Origin: Flavobacterium alvei
GTDB lineage: Bacteria; Bacteroidota; Bacteroidia; Flavobacteriales; Flavobacteriaceae
NCBI RefSeq assembly: GCF_002920895.1
Contig: NZ_PQVG01000003.1
Location: forward strand, 436,754 to 500,753
Reading direction: 5' to 3'
Length of the DNA: 64,000 nt
The notes beneath the pieces were generated by a model. The model had not been told where the DNA came from, made no database searches, and was given only the letters and a program-made list of their open reading frames with translations. The translations under genes and the position numbers were made by a program. Below are positions 1 through 7,627 of the stretch, in pieces (positions within the stretch are counted from its first letter, which is position 1; each line of letters starts with the position of its first letter).

Positions 1-1022
1 TTTTTGGCGATTTCACCATTGGTTAAATTCACTTTTGAAGTTCCGTAAGTGTCAACAAAAATTCCCATAGGTTTTGCAACTCCAATAGCATAAGAAACTT
101 GTACCAAAATCTCATCGGCAACACCAGCTGCAACAAGGTTTTTGGCGATATGTCGTGTGGCATAAGCGGCACTTCTATCTACTTTACTTGGATCTTTTCC
201 TGAGAAAGCACCACCACCGTGAGCTCCTTTTCCTCCGTAAGTATCCACGATAATTTTTCTTCCTGTCAATCCAGTATCTCCGTGAGGTCCACCGATAACA
301 AATTTACCTGTTGGGTTGATGTGGTATTGAATTTGGTCGTTAAACAAATGAGCGTATTGAGGATATTTGGCTTTAATTCTTGGAATCAAAATAGAAACTA
401 AATCACTTTTGATTTTCGCCAACATTTCAGCCTCTGGTGCAAAATCGTCGTGCTGGGTCGAAATTACAATCGCATCAATACGTTGTGGTTTGTTGTCGTC
501 TGAATATTCTAAAGTTACCTGTGATTTAGCATCTGGACGCAAATAAGTAATTTCAGTATTTTCTCTTCTGATATTGGCCAATTCAATCAATAATGCGTGC
601 GCAATATCCAAAGCCAAAGGCATATAGTTTTCAGTTTCATTGGTAGCATAACCAAACATCATTCCTTGGTCACCAGCGCCTTGCTCTTCTTTGCTAGCTC
701 TGTCAACACCTTGATTTATATCGGCAGATTGTTCGTGAATGGCAGAAAGAACACCACAAGAATTGGCTTCAAACATATATTCACTTTTGGTATAACCAAT
801 TTTTTTGATAACGTCTCTAGCAATGGTTTGAACGTCTAAATAAGTCTCAGATTTCACTTCACCGGCCAAAATAACTTGTCCAGTAGTCACCAAAGTTTCA
901 CAAGCTACCTTTGATTCTGGGTCAAAAGCCAAGAAATTATCAATTAACGCATCCGAAATTTGATCCGCAACTTTGTCTGGATGTCCTTCACTCACAGATT
1001 CTGACGTAAATAAATAAGCCAT
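1..1022 (-). CDS. metK: S-adenosylmethionine synthetase (partial, 3' end outside window)
   Basis: Makes SAM from methionine and ATP in the cytosol. Translating the minus strand from the ATG at 1022-1020 gives a protein starting [20 protein letters not shown], the standard MetK N-terminus with its ATP/Mg motif. Further on, the [12 protein letters not shown] signature and the glycine-rich [20 protein letters not shown] loop (around +200) are intact. About 340 codons are present and the C-terminus runs off the left edge, so this is a partial gene rather than a broken one. It is divergent from metY. Its leader carries a SAM-II-like element, which fits feedback by the enzyme's own product. Confidence 0.97.
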   Translation of the reverse strand, partial: MAYLFTSESVSEGHPDKVADQISDALIDNFLAFDPESKVACETLVTTGQVILAGEVKSETYLDVQTIARDVIKKIGYTKSEYMFEANSCGVLSAIHEQSADINQGVDRASKEEQGAGDQGMMFGYATNETENYMPLALDIAHALLIELANIRRENTEITYLRPDAKSQVTLEYSDDNKPQRIDAIVISTQHDDFAPEAEMLAKIKSDLVSILIPRIKAKYPQYAHLFNDQIQYHINPTGKFVIGGPHGDTGLTGRKIIVDTYGGKGAHGGGAFSGKDPSKVDRSAAYATRHIAKNLVAAGVADEILVQVSYAIGVAKPMGIFVDTYGTSKVNLTNGEIAK

Positions 1023-1077
1023 AATAATATAATTTTAAAATTAAGCGAGGAAGAAAAAAACAATTGCTGGAAAATAG

Positions 1078-1145
1078 TGCTAAAGGAGAGTTGCTGCTTT
1101 AGCATTTTTTTAACGAGGTTGCAATCAGTTCAAATTTTTCCTCTA
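1078..1145 (-). promoter_or_regulatory. SAM-II-like riboswitch in the metK leader
   Basis: Read on the minus strand, GAGG (1143-1140) pairs with CCTC (1118-1115) as P1. The P1 loop contains ATTTGAAC and GATTGCAA, and AATGCTAAAG follows; this order matches the SAM-II (metA motif) aptamer as I know it. The conserved TGCTAAAG (1104-1097) is also fully complementary to CTTTAGCA (1085-1078) just downstream, giving an alternative 8-bp hairpin that would disrupt the pseudoknot strand, a plausible expression platform. Identification is from pattern memory, not a covariance search. Confidence 0.72.
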
Positions 1146-1153
1146 ATCGGCTG

Positions 1154-1183
1154 CAAAGGTATGAAACCAAATTGAATTGCAAA
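1154..1183 (-). promoter_or_regulatory. metK promoter (Bacteroidota type)
   Basis: Read on the minus strand, TTTG (1183-1180) is followed after 18 nt by TACCTTTG (1161-1154), a full match to the -33/-7 consensus TTTG...TAnnTTTG. The predicted start near 1147 leaves a leader of about 125 nt containing the SAM-II-like element. Confidence 0.75.
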
Positions 1184-1286
1184 TTAATCTTAACTTTTTT
1201 TTGATGTTAAAAATTAAGGCATAGAATCCTTTGATTTATAGATTGTTTAAAGATTTGCCTGTTTGTGTAATTTTTTTTTAAAAATA

Positions 1287-1318
1287 TTTGGATTTCTAAA
1301 TAATAGTTTAGATATTTG
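1287..1318 (+). promoter_or_regulatory. Probable promoter of the metY leader transcript
   Basis: TTTG at 1287-1290 is followed after 20 nt by GATATTTG at 1311-1318 (7 of 8 matches to TAnnTTTG). A start near 1325 would place both candidate leader peptides and both intrinsic terminators on one 5' leader of metY. No better promoter is seen between here and metY. Confidence 0.5.
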
Positions 1319-1341
1319 TCACAACAAAAAAGGAAAGCAAA

Positions 1342-1410
1342 ATGATTTTAAATGTATGTAAAATGTCGAAACAGATTAAGGATATATCCTGTGGGTCGCC
1401 TATTGCATAA
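1342..1410 (+). CDS. Candidate first leader peptide upstream of metY (22 aa)
   Basis: A 22-codon ORF (starts MILNVCKMSKQ, ends CGSPIA) lies 9 nt downstream of a purine-rich GGAAAG and about 17 nt after the predicted transcript start. It has Cys at 6 and 17 and an internal Met at 8, so it is less enriched than the second leader. It is followed 24 nt later by an intrinsic terminator. The position suggests a first attenuation module, but the composition alone would not prove translation. Confidence 0.35.
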   Translation: MILNVCKMSKQIKDISCGSPIA

Positions 1411-1433
1411 ATTTGATTTCAAATTCACATAGC

Positions 1434-1468
1434 AAAAAGCTTCCCAACTAACGGGAAGCTTTTTTTTT
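1434..1468 (+). terminator. Intrinsic terminator 1 in the metY leader
   Basis: AAAAAGCTTCCC (1434-1445) pairs perfectly with GGGAAGCTTTTT (1453-1464) around a 7-nt loop and is followed by a T run to 1468. It sits between the two candidate leader peptides, 246 bp before the metY start, with no conventional gene upstream on this strand. Confidence 0.8.
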
Positions 1469-1496
1469 GCAACACAAATAATTAAAATAATTTACA

Positions 1497-1586
1497 ATGA
1501 ACAACTTACAACAAAAACAAATGAACAAATGCAATGTCAAATCGATGATTTGTGCAAAGTCTATGATGTGTGCTCGTGTCTGTTGA
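1497..1586 (+). CDS. Met/Cys-rich leader peptide of metY (29 aa)
   Basis: A 29-codon ORF from ATG 1497 to TGA 1584-1586. Met occurs at 1, 9, 17, 23 and 24 and Cys at 12, 19, 25 and 29, so nine of 29 residues are the two sulfur amino acids, concentrated in the last third (SMICAKSMMCARVC). It ends 28 nt before an intrinsic terminator that precedes metY. This is the textbook layout of ribosome-mediated attenuation: scarce charged tRNA-Met or tRNA-Cys stalls the ribosome on the regulatory codons. The function is inferred from composition and context. Confidence 0.8.
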   Translation: MNNLQQKQMNKCNVKSMICAKSMMCARVC

Positions 1587-1587
1587 T

Positions 1588-1650
1588 TCCGAAAGTATAA
1601 GTTGAACAAAACTTAAAACCCTTTTGGATATGTGTCTAAAAGGGTTTTTT
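1588..1650 (+). terminator. metY attenuator: terminator with competing antiterminator
   Basis: Terminator: AAAACCCTTTT (1615-1625) pairs perfectly with AAAAGGGTTTT (1638-1648), followed by T to 1650. Antiterminator: TCCGAAA (1588-1594), starting just after the leader-peptide stop codon, can pair with TTTTGGA (1622-1628) with one G-U, enclosing a small AAGTT/AACTT hairpin. That pairing consumes the 5' arm of the terminator. The two folds are mutually exclusive. Confidence 0.75.
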
Positions 1651-1714
1651 GTTTTAAAGCATTGAACAAACATTAAAAAAATAAAAACAATTAAAAAAAT
1701 AAAATAAAGAAAAT

Positions 1715-2995
1715 ATGAGCACACCAAAATTCGCTACAAACGCATTACACGCAGGACACGACGTTACTAAAACAGCAGGAACAAGAGCGGTACCTATTTA
1801 TCAAACCAGTTCTTATGTGTTTAATAATTCGGATCACGCGGCCAATTTATTTGGACTTGCCGAAGCGGGATTTATATATACCAGATTAAATAATCCAACA
1901 AATGATGTTTTGGAACAACGTTTAGCAGCTCTGGAAGGCGGAATTGCAGCAGTAGTTACCGCATCAGGCACGGCGGCTATTGCCACTTCGTTATTAGTCT
2001 TGTTGAAAACTGGCGACCACATTGTGGCTTCCAATAGTTTATACGGCGGAACTTATAATTTGTTTAGCAATACTTTGCCAAGATTAGGAATTACCACCAC
2101 GTTTGTAGATCCATCAGATGCAAGCAATTTTACCAAAGCTGCTAATGAAAATACCAAAGTATTTTTTGCAGAAAGTTTAGGGAATCCAAAATTAGATGTT
2201 CTGGATTTGAAAGCCATAGCAGCTGAAGCCAAAGCATTCAAAGTGCCTTTTATTGTGGACAACACAGTTCCTTCGCCTTATTTGCTAAATCCGATTGAAC
2301 ACGGAGCCAATATTGTGATTCACTCCTTGACCAAATACATTGCAGGAAACGGAACTTCGCTTGGTGGCGCGGTTATTGATGCAGGAACATTCGATTGGAG
2401 TAGCGGAAAGTTTCCTGAATTTACAGAGCCCTCGGACAGTTATCACGGATTGGTTTATCACGAAGCATTAGGGAATGCCGCTTTTATTGCCAAAGTTCGG
2501 ATTGAAGGGTTACGAGATTTTGGAGCTGCTTTAAGTCCGTTTAATGCTTTTCAGATTCTTCAAGGTTTAGAAACTTTAGAAGTCCGTGTCCAGAAACACA
2601 GCCAAAATGGATTGGAATTAGCGCAGTGGTTAGAAAAGCAGGAAGCCGTGGCTTGGGTCAATTATCCAGGATTGAAGTCCAGTAAATATTACGATTTGGC
2701 AACACAATATTTACCCAAAGGACAAAACGGATTGCTAACTTTCGGCCTTAAAAAAGGATTTGAAGCCGCCAAAAAAGTAGCCGACGAAACCAAGTTATTT
2801 TCGCTTTTAGCCAATATTGGAGACACCAAATCATTGATTATCCATCCGGCGAGTACCACGCATCAACAGTTATCCGATGCAGAGCAGGTTACCACGGGAG
2901 TTACCAAGGATTTAATCAGACTCTCGGTTGGATTGGAAGACATAGAAGATTTGAAGGCCGATTTAAAAGCCGTTTTCGACAATTTAATAGCATAA
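1715..2995 (+). CDS. metY: O-acetylhomoserine sulfhydrylase (MetY)
   Basis: PLP enzyme that makes homocysteine (or methionine from methanethiol) from O-acetylhomoserine and sulfide. It is 426 aa, the usual MetY length, longer than cystathionine gamma-synthases. It opens FATNALHAGHD as MetY proteins do. The PLP lysine is K207 in HSLTKY, with the YTRLNNPTND and SGTAA substrate/cofactor segments in place and the GDTKSLIIHPASTTH motif near the C-terminus. It is preceded by a Met/Cys leader-peptide attenuator. It probably works with the MetX domain encoded 0.6 kb downstream and the sulfide supply operon at 11-17 kb. Confidence 0.95.
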   Translation: MSTPKFATNALHAGHDVTKTAGTRAVPIYQTSSYVFNNSDHAANLFGLAEAGFIYTRLNNPTNDVLEQRLAALEGGIAAVVTASGTAAIATSLLVLLKTGDHIVASNSLYGGTYNLFSNTLPRLGITTTFVDPSDASNFTKAANENTKVFFAESLGNPKLDVLDLKAIAAEAKAFKVPFIVDNTVPSPYLLNPIEHGANIVIHSLTKYIAGNGTSLGGAVIDAGTFDWSSGKFPEFTEPSDSYHGLVYHEALGNAAFIAKVRIEGLRDFGAALSPFNAFQILQGLETLEVRVQKHSQNGLELAQWLEKQEAVAWVNYPGLKSSKYYDLATQYLPKGQNGLLTFGLKKGFEAAKKVADETKLFSLLANIGDTKSLIIHPASTTHQQLSDAEQVTTGVTKDLIRLSVGLEDIEDLKADLKAVFDNLIA

Positions 2996-3072
2996 ATCAA
3001 ACATATTTGAACATAGGAAAAACTGAATTCGATATGTTTTAAAAAAAACAAAAACATTAAAAATATACGATT

Positions 3073-3282
3073 ATGAAAACACTAAAATATATAGCAAGAG
3101 TATTTCCTTTTTTCAAAAGTTTGAGTAAAAAAACAGAAAAGGATACAGAGGAAACGACTAACTTTGAATTTGCATACCCAAAATTTGGGATCAATTTGTA
3201 CCAAAGTTCAGCAGTTAAAAAAGAATCAAAATCTTTGTTAACGCAAATGTATTCTGAAGAAAATGAAGTTCTTTTTATCTAA
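3073..3282 (+). CDS. Small protein of unknown function (69 aa)
   Basis: A 69-aa ORF 77 bp after metY, ending 30 bp before a strong hairpin, so it is likely co-transcribed with metY. The N-terminus (MKTLKYIARVFPFFKS) is basic and amphipathic; the middle is charged and the end is acidic. I recognise no domain and no Cys or His pattern. The start is an ATG after an A-rich stretch, which is normal for this genome. It is supported by ORF length in a gap that otherwise has stops in all frames, and by its position; the function is unknown. Confidence 0.55.
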   Translation: MKTLKYIARVFPFFKSLSKKTEKDTEETTNFEFAYPKFGINLYQSSAVKKESKSLLTQMYSEENEVLFI

Positions 3283-3311
3283 AAAAAGGTAGAAAGTAAA
3301 CTTTTACATAC

Positions 3312-3353
3312 CATCATTGGAAAGTGTTTAAATTGAAACTCTTTCCAATGATG
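3312..3353 (+). terminator. Hairpin ending the metY unit
   Basis: CATCATTGGAAAG (3312-3324) pairs perfectly with CTTTCCAATGATG (3341-3353), a 13-bp stem with a 16-nt loop. The following sequence is only moderately T-rich (TCTTTAATTC), so it may terminate or simply protect the 3' end. Confidence 0.55.
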
Positions 3354-3388
3354 TCTTTAATTCTAAAGAAATGCCAAACTATTTAATA

Positions 3389-3420
3389 TTTGGTAATTCA
3401 AAAAAAATGTAGTTATTTTG
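3389..3420 (+). promoter_or_regulatory. Promoter of the SAM-I/metX-thrA transcript
   Basis: TTTG (3389-3392), 20-nt spacer, TTATTTTG (3413-3420; 7 of 8 to TAnnTTTG). The predicted start, near 3427, lies 25 nt upstream of the riboswitch P1 stem. Confidence 0.6.
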
Positions 3421-3451
3421 CAACTTAAAGTTCACAAACGTATTGAAATGT

Positions 3452-3586
3452 TATAAAGAAAGCTCGAGGGAATAGACCCGATGAAAGCTTAGCAACCCTT
3501 TGCCAACGAAGAAGGTGCTACATTCTATCCCGATTTATTGGGAAAAGATAACAACAAGAATCTAGACACTTCTAGTTTTCTTTCTA
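3452..3586 (+). promoter_or_regulatory. SAM-I (S-box) riboswitch
   Basis: The S-box core is legible: GAGGGA (3466-3471), GACCCGATGAAAGC (3475-3488) with the kink-turn GATGA, then AGCAACC (3491-3497). P1 closes between AAAGAAA (3455-3461) and TTTCTTT (3577-3583). It sits 45 nt before the TTG start of the metX-thrA fusion. No clear terminator follows the aptamer, so control may act on translation initiation or through a different structure. Confidence 0.9.
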
Positions 3587-3630
3587 ATATTTCCAAACAC
3601 AAATCAAAAAAATCTAAAAAGATTTGAAAA

Positions 3631-6600
3631 TTGGAAAATAAACCAACAACAATTAAAATACAAAATTTCACCACCGAAAGTGGCGTGCTAATTCCTTCCA
3701 TAAACTTAAGTTATCAGGTTTTTGGTCAAGTGTTGAATACCGCTCCTATTGTTTTGGTGAATCACGCCTTGACCGGAAATTCCCATGTAGTGGGCGAAAA
3801 AGGTTGGTGGAATAATCTTATTGGTGACAACAAAACCATCGATACTAATAAATATTCTATTCTAGCTTTTAACGTGCCAGGCAATGGATTTGATAAGACA
3901 TACATCGAAAATTACTTGGATTTTACAGCTCGCGATGTGGCTAGGCTTTTCTTAGAAGGCATTCGATTTCTAAAAGTGAAAGAATTATTTGCACTCATCG
4001 GCGGTTCTGTTGGTGGCGGAATTGCTTGGGAAATGATTGCTTTGGATCCTAAATTAACCCATAATTTTTTCCCAATTGCTTCCGATTGGAAATCGACCGA
4101 TTGGTTGATTGCGAATTGCTATTTGCAAGAAAAAATTCTTTGCAATTCGTCTAAACCTATCGAAGATGCTCGTATTCACGCAATGTTGTGTTATAGAACA
4201 CCAGAATCCTTCAAAGAAAAATTTCAAAGAAATTCAACTGATTCTTTCGAATCCTTTCAAGTGGAAAGTTGGCTGAATCATCACGGCGAGAAACTGCAAA
4301 AAAGGTTTCAGCTTTCGGCTTATAAAATGATGAATCAGTTGCTGAAAACTATCGATATTACAAGAGGAAAAACTTCTTTTGAAGATTTAATTTCTCAAGT
4401 AGATGCTAATATTTATATCATTGGAATAAATTCGGATTTGTTTTTTACGGCTAATGAAAATAAGGAAACCTACAACGAAATTAAAAAATTCAAACACAAT
4501 GTTTTTTACAGCGAAATCGAATCGCAACACGGACACGATGCTTTTTTGATGGAATACGAACAATTAAACAATTTATTGGATGTTGTTTTTAAAAATAAAA
4601 AAAATAAGATGAAAATATTAAAATTTGGCGGAAAATCATTAGCCAACGGAGAGGGAATCAATAAAGTTTTAGATATTATTATCGATAAAAAAAGCAAGGG
4701 CGAAAACATTGCAGTTGTTGTTTCGGCAAGAGGAAATGCAACCGATGAATTGGAAGATATTTTGACCATTGCAGCCAAAAATGGCAATTACAAACCGTTG
4801 CTAGAAAGTTTTAAAAGCTACCAGCAAGATGAATACAAGGTTGATTTTTCAGAAGAATTTGCCATTTTAGACAAACTTTTTGAGGGAGTAAGTTTGATTG
4901 GTGATTATAGCGAAAAAATAAAAGACCAAGTTTTGTCACAAGGCGAAGTAATTTCGGCAAAATTAATTACCGCAGTCTTGAATGAAAAAGGGATTGCTGC
5001 TCGTTTTGCTGATACCAGAGAATTAATAAAAACCGATTCTAATTTTGGGGATGCACAACCTATTGAGCAAATTTCTAAGAAAAATGTAATCCATTATTTC
5101 AAAGAAAATGCTGCTGTTGTTAACATTGTTACAGGTTTTATCGGTTCAAATAGCAGCGGTGAAACCACCACTTTAGGGAGAAATGGTAGTAATTATTCGG
5201 CCTCTTTGATTGCCAATTATGTCGATGCCGAAGAATTGCAAAACTATACGCACGTTGACGGAATTTATACTGCCAATCCAGATTTAGTTCCCGATGCCAA
5301 AAAAATTGATCGTTTGTCTTTTAACGAAGCCAATGAAATTGCCAATTTTGGTGCAACTATTTTACACGCCAAAACCATTATTCCGTTGTTGGAAAAAAAT
5401 ATTCCACTTCGAATTTTGAATACTTTCAATCACGAAAATCAAGGAACATTAATCACATCCAAATCGAATAAAGAAGGGATTAAAACACTTTCGGTGCTCG
5501 AAAATGTAGCTTTGGTCAATCTTGAAGGAAGAGGATTGCTTGGAAAAACAGGTGTTGACGCTCGAATTTTTAAAGTAATGGGCGATAATGATATTAGCGT
5601 AAGCATCATTTCACAAGGTTCGTCTGAAAGAGGAATTGGACTTGTGGTCAACTCTAATCAAGCCACAAAAGCAATGATCGAATTAGAAAAAGAATTCGAA
5701 AATGATTTCTATTCGAAAGACGTAAACAAAATTTCAATCACCGATGATGTTTCGGTTATTTCGATAATTGGGCAGGATTTGAGCACTTTTCACAAACCTT
5801 ACACGGCTTTGATTAAAAACAGAATTGTGCCAATCCTTTTCAATAATACTGTAACAGGAAAAAATGTGAGCTTGGTGGTCAAAAAAGCACAATTAAACAA
5901 GGCGTTGAACGTGATTCACGGTGAGATTTTTGGCGTTTCTAAGAAAATAAATATCGCAGTTTTTGGTCACGGATTGGTGGGAGGAACATTGATTAATCAA
6001 ATTTTAGAATCGGCTCCAGCTATCGAAAAAAGGAAAGATATTAAATTGAATGTTTTTGCGATTGCCAATTCTAAGAATTTGCTTTTGAATAAAAACGGCG
6101 TTTCACCCAATTGGAAAAATGAGATTCAAACCAATGGTTTCTCCTATACAATAGATGATGTTATCGCTTTTGCCAATGCTAATAATTTAGAGAATTTGAT
6201 TGCCATTGACAACACGGCAAGTGCAGCATTTGTTGAACATTATACCACTTTAGCAGAAAATAGTTTCGACTTGATTTCTTCGAATAAAGTGGCGAATACC
6301 TTGAGCTATAAATTCTATAAAGATTTGAGAAAAGTATTGGCCGAAAATCAAAAGAATTATTTATATGAAACCAATGTGGGTGCAGGTTTACCATTAATTG
6401 ATACCATCAAATTATTGCATCTTTCGGGCGAAAATATCACTAAAATCAAAGGTGTTTTCTCGGGAACTTTGAGTTATTTATTCAATAATTTTTCAGCCAA
6501 AGATGTTCCGTTTAGTGAAATTTTGAAAGAAGCGATTGATAACGGTTACACCGAGCCCGATCCAAGAGAAGATTTGTGTGGAAACGACGTGGGTCGAAAA

Positions 6601-7017
6601 TTATTAATTTTGGCAAGAGAATTGGATTTGCAAAACGAATTTGAAGAAATTAGCATTCAAAACCTGATTCCAGAACATTTGCGTGAAGGTAACGTTGCCG
6701 ATTTCTTGAATAAATTAAAAGAATTCGACCCAATTTACAACAAAATAAAAGAAGAGCAAGAACCGAATCACGTGTTGAGATACATCGGCGAATTGTCGGG
6801 CGATTTACAAAACGACAAAGGAAATCTAGAAGTAAAATTAGTTTCCGTACCTTCGGATACCGCTTTGGGCGGATTGAAAGGCTCCGATTCCTTCTTCGAA
6901 ATTTACACAGAATCTTACGGAGACAGACCAATTGTAATTCAAGGTGCTGGTGCAGGATCGGCTGTTACAGCGAGAGGAGTTTTTGGTGATTTATTAAGAT
7001 TGTCGGAGAAAGGGTAG
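3631..7017 (+). CDS. thrA: MetX-like acyltransferase fused to aspartokinase-homoserine dehydrogenase
   Basis: One 1128-aa reading frame. Residues 1-325 are an alpha/beta hydrolase of the homoserine O-acetyltransferase type: nucleophile S126 in GGSVGGG, D269, and H302 in the GHDAFL signature. Residue 327 is a Met opening MKILKFGGKSLANGEG, the start of a ThrA-type protein: aspartokinase to about 620, two ACT-like segments (from about 625 and 710), then homoserine dehydrogenase from about 771 with the GHGLVGG nucleotide loop and GYTEPDPREDLCG signature (about 971). The fused enzyme would activate aspartate, make homoserine and acetylate it. The start is TTG, since an in-frame TGA lies six bases upstream and no ATG is near. 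The linker is only KNKKNK over an A8 run (4597-4604). KFGGTS is KFGGKS here, and the usual NGSDY is NGSNY. Confidence 0.9.
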   Translation: MENKPTTIKIQNFTTESGVLIPSINLSYQVFGQVLNTAPIVLVNHALTGNSHVVGEKGWWNNLIGDNKTIDTNKYSILAFNVPGNGFDKTYIENYLDFTARDVARLFLEGIRFLKVKELFALIGGSVGGGIAWEMIALDPKLTHNFFPIASDWKSTDWLIANCYLQEKILCNSSKPIEDARIHAMLCYRTPESFKEKFQRNSTDSFESFQVESWLNHHGEKLQKRFQLSAYKMMNQLLKTIDITRGKTSFEDLISQVDANIYIIGINSDLFFTANENKETYNEIKKFKHNVFYSEIESQHGHDAFLMEYEQLNNLLDVVFKNKKNKMKILKFGGKSLANGEGINKVLDIIIDKKSKGENIAVVVSARGNATDELEDILTIAAKNGNYKPLLESFKSYQQDEYKVDFSEEFAILDKLFEGVSLIGDYSEKIKDQVLSQGEVISAKLITAVLNEKGIAARFADTRELIKTDSNFGDAQPIEQISKKNVIHYFKENAAVVNIVTGFIGSNSSGETTTLGRNGSNYSASLIANYVDAEELQNYTHVDGIYTANPDLVPDAKKIDRLSFNEANEIANFGATILHAKTIIPLLEKNIPLRILNTFNHENQGTLITSKSNKEGIKTLSVLENVALVNLEGRGLLGKTGVDARIFKVMGDNDISVSIISQGSSERGIGLVVNSNQATKAMIELEKEFENDFYSKDVNKISITDDVSVISIIGQDLSTFHKPYTALIKNRIVPILFNNTVTGKNVSLVVKKAQLNKALNVIHGEIFGVSKKINIAVFGHGLVGGTLINQILESAPAIEKRKDIKLNVFAIANSKNLLLNKNGVSPNWKNEIQTNGFSYTIDDVIAFANANNLENLIAIDNTASAAFVEHYTTLAENSFDLISSNKVANTLSYKFYKDLRKVLAENQKNYLYETNVGAGLPLIDTIKLLHLSGENITKIKGVFSGTLSYLFNNFSAKDVPFSEILKEAIDNGYTEPDPREDLCGNDVGRKLLILARELDLQNEFEEISIQNLIPEHLREGNVADFLNKLKEFDPIYNKIKEEQEPNHVLRYIGELSGDLQNDKGNLEVKLVSVPSDTALGGLKGSDSFFEIYTESYGDRPIVIQGAGAGSAVTARGVFGDLLRLSEKG

Positions 7018-7018
7018 A

Positions 7019-7046
7019 GATTTAAGATTGTAGAATTTAGATTTAA
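7019..7046 (+). repeat. Heptamer array after the metX-thrA fusion
   Basis: GATTTAA, GATTGTA, GAATTTA, GATTTAA in tandem, two bases after the stop codon. Confidence 0.85.
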
Positions 7047-7102
7047 ATAAATATAAAATCCGCGTTTGAAATCCGTTTCATTCGCGTCCAAAAAAATAAA
7101 AA

Positions 7103-7537
7103 ATGAAAGTAACATTAAATAGAGTAAACGAAAACTTCCACTTCGAATTGAAAAACGAACGTGGACATATAGTAAATGTAGATGCAAGACCTGATTTTGG
7201 AGGCAATGATATGGGGCCAAGTCCAATGGAATTGGTTTTAATGGGTGTTGCAGGTTGCAGTGGAATCGATATGATTTCCATCTTGAAAAAACAACGTCAA
7301 GAAATCACTTCTTTCAAAGCCGATGTAGAAGGCGAAAGGGTGCAAGTGGGAGATGCCAAACCATTCAAAGATATTCAAGTAGTCTTTTATTTGGAAGGAA
7401 CTATTAAAGAAGACAAAGCTTCGAAAGCAGCCCAATTGTCATTCGAAAAATATTGCTCGGTTGCCAAAACGGTAGAACCGACAGCAACCATACATTATAA
7501 AGTAGTTTTGAACGGAAGCCCATTAGAAAAGATTTAA
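7103..7537 (+). CDS. OsmC family peroxiredoxin-like protein
   Basis: 144 aa, typical OsmC/YhfA length. The two redox cysteines are present: C52 in GVAGCSGID and C118 in KYCSVAK. The GPSPMELVLMGVAGC stretch is the family hallmark. OsmC proteins reduce organic hydroperoxides with thiols. It lies 85 bp after the thrA fusion, across a heptamer array, in the same orientation, and metZ follows, so it travels with sulfur amino acid genes and may protect or use thiol chemistry; that link is inference. Confidence 0.9.
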   Translation: MKVTLNRVNENFHFELKNERGHIVNVDARPDFGGNDMGPSPMELVLMGVAGCSGIDMISILKKQRQEITSFKADVEGERVQVGDAKPFKDIQVVFYLEGTIKEDKASKAAQLSFEKYCSVAKTVEPTATIHYKVVLNGSPLEKI

Positions 7538-7552
7538 TCAATTAAATTATTA

Positions 7553-7619
7553 GTTTAAAGAGTAAAAGTCGAAATGCAGTTTTCCAACCATTTTAAACTT
7601 TAAACTTTAGACTTTAAAC
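7553..7619 (+). repeat. Inverted heptamer arrays between osmC and metZ
   Basis: GTTTAAA GAGTAAA (7553-7566) faces four heptamers of TTTAAAC/TTTAGAC type (7592-7619) in inverted orientation. The array ends eight bases before the metZ ATG. Confidence 0.85.
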
Positions 7620-7627
7620 AAAATAGA

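Noticed and set aside
4597..4611. Treating the MetX-ThrA junction as a certain frameshift error
   Set aside because: The A8 run makes an assembly error possible, but the frame is open and consistent as given; reported as a question instead.
4627..4650. Lys in KFGGKS as evidence of a dead aspartokinase
   Set aside because: I recall the same variant in other flavobacterial ThrA proteins, so it is not a clear defect.
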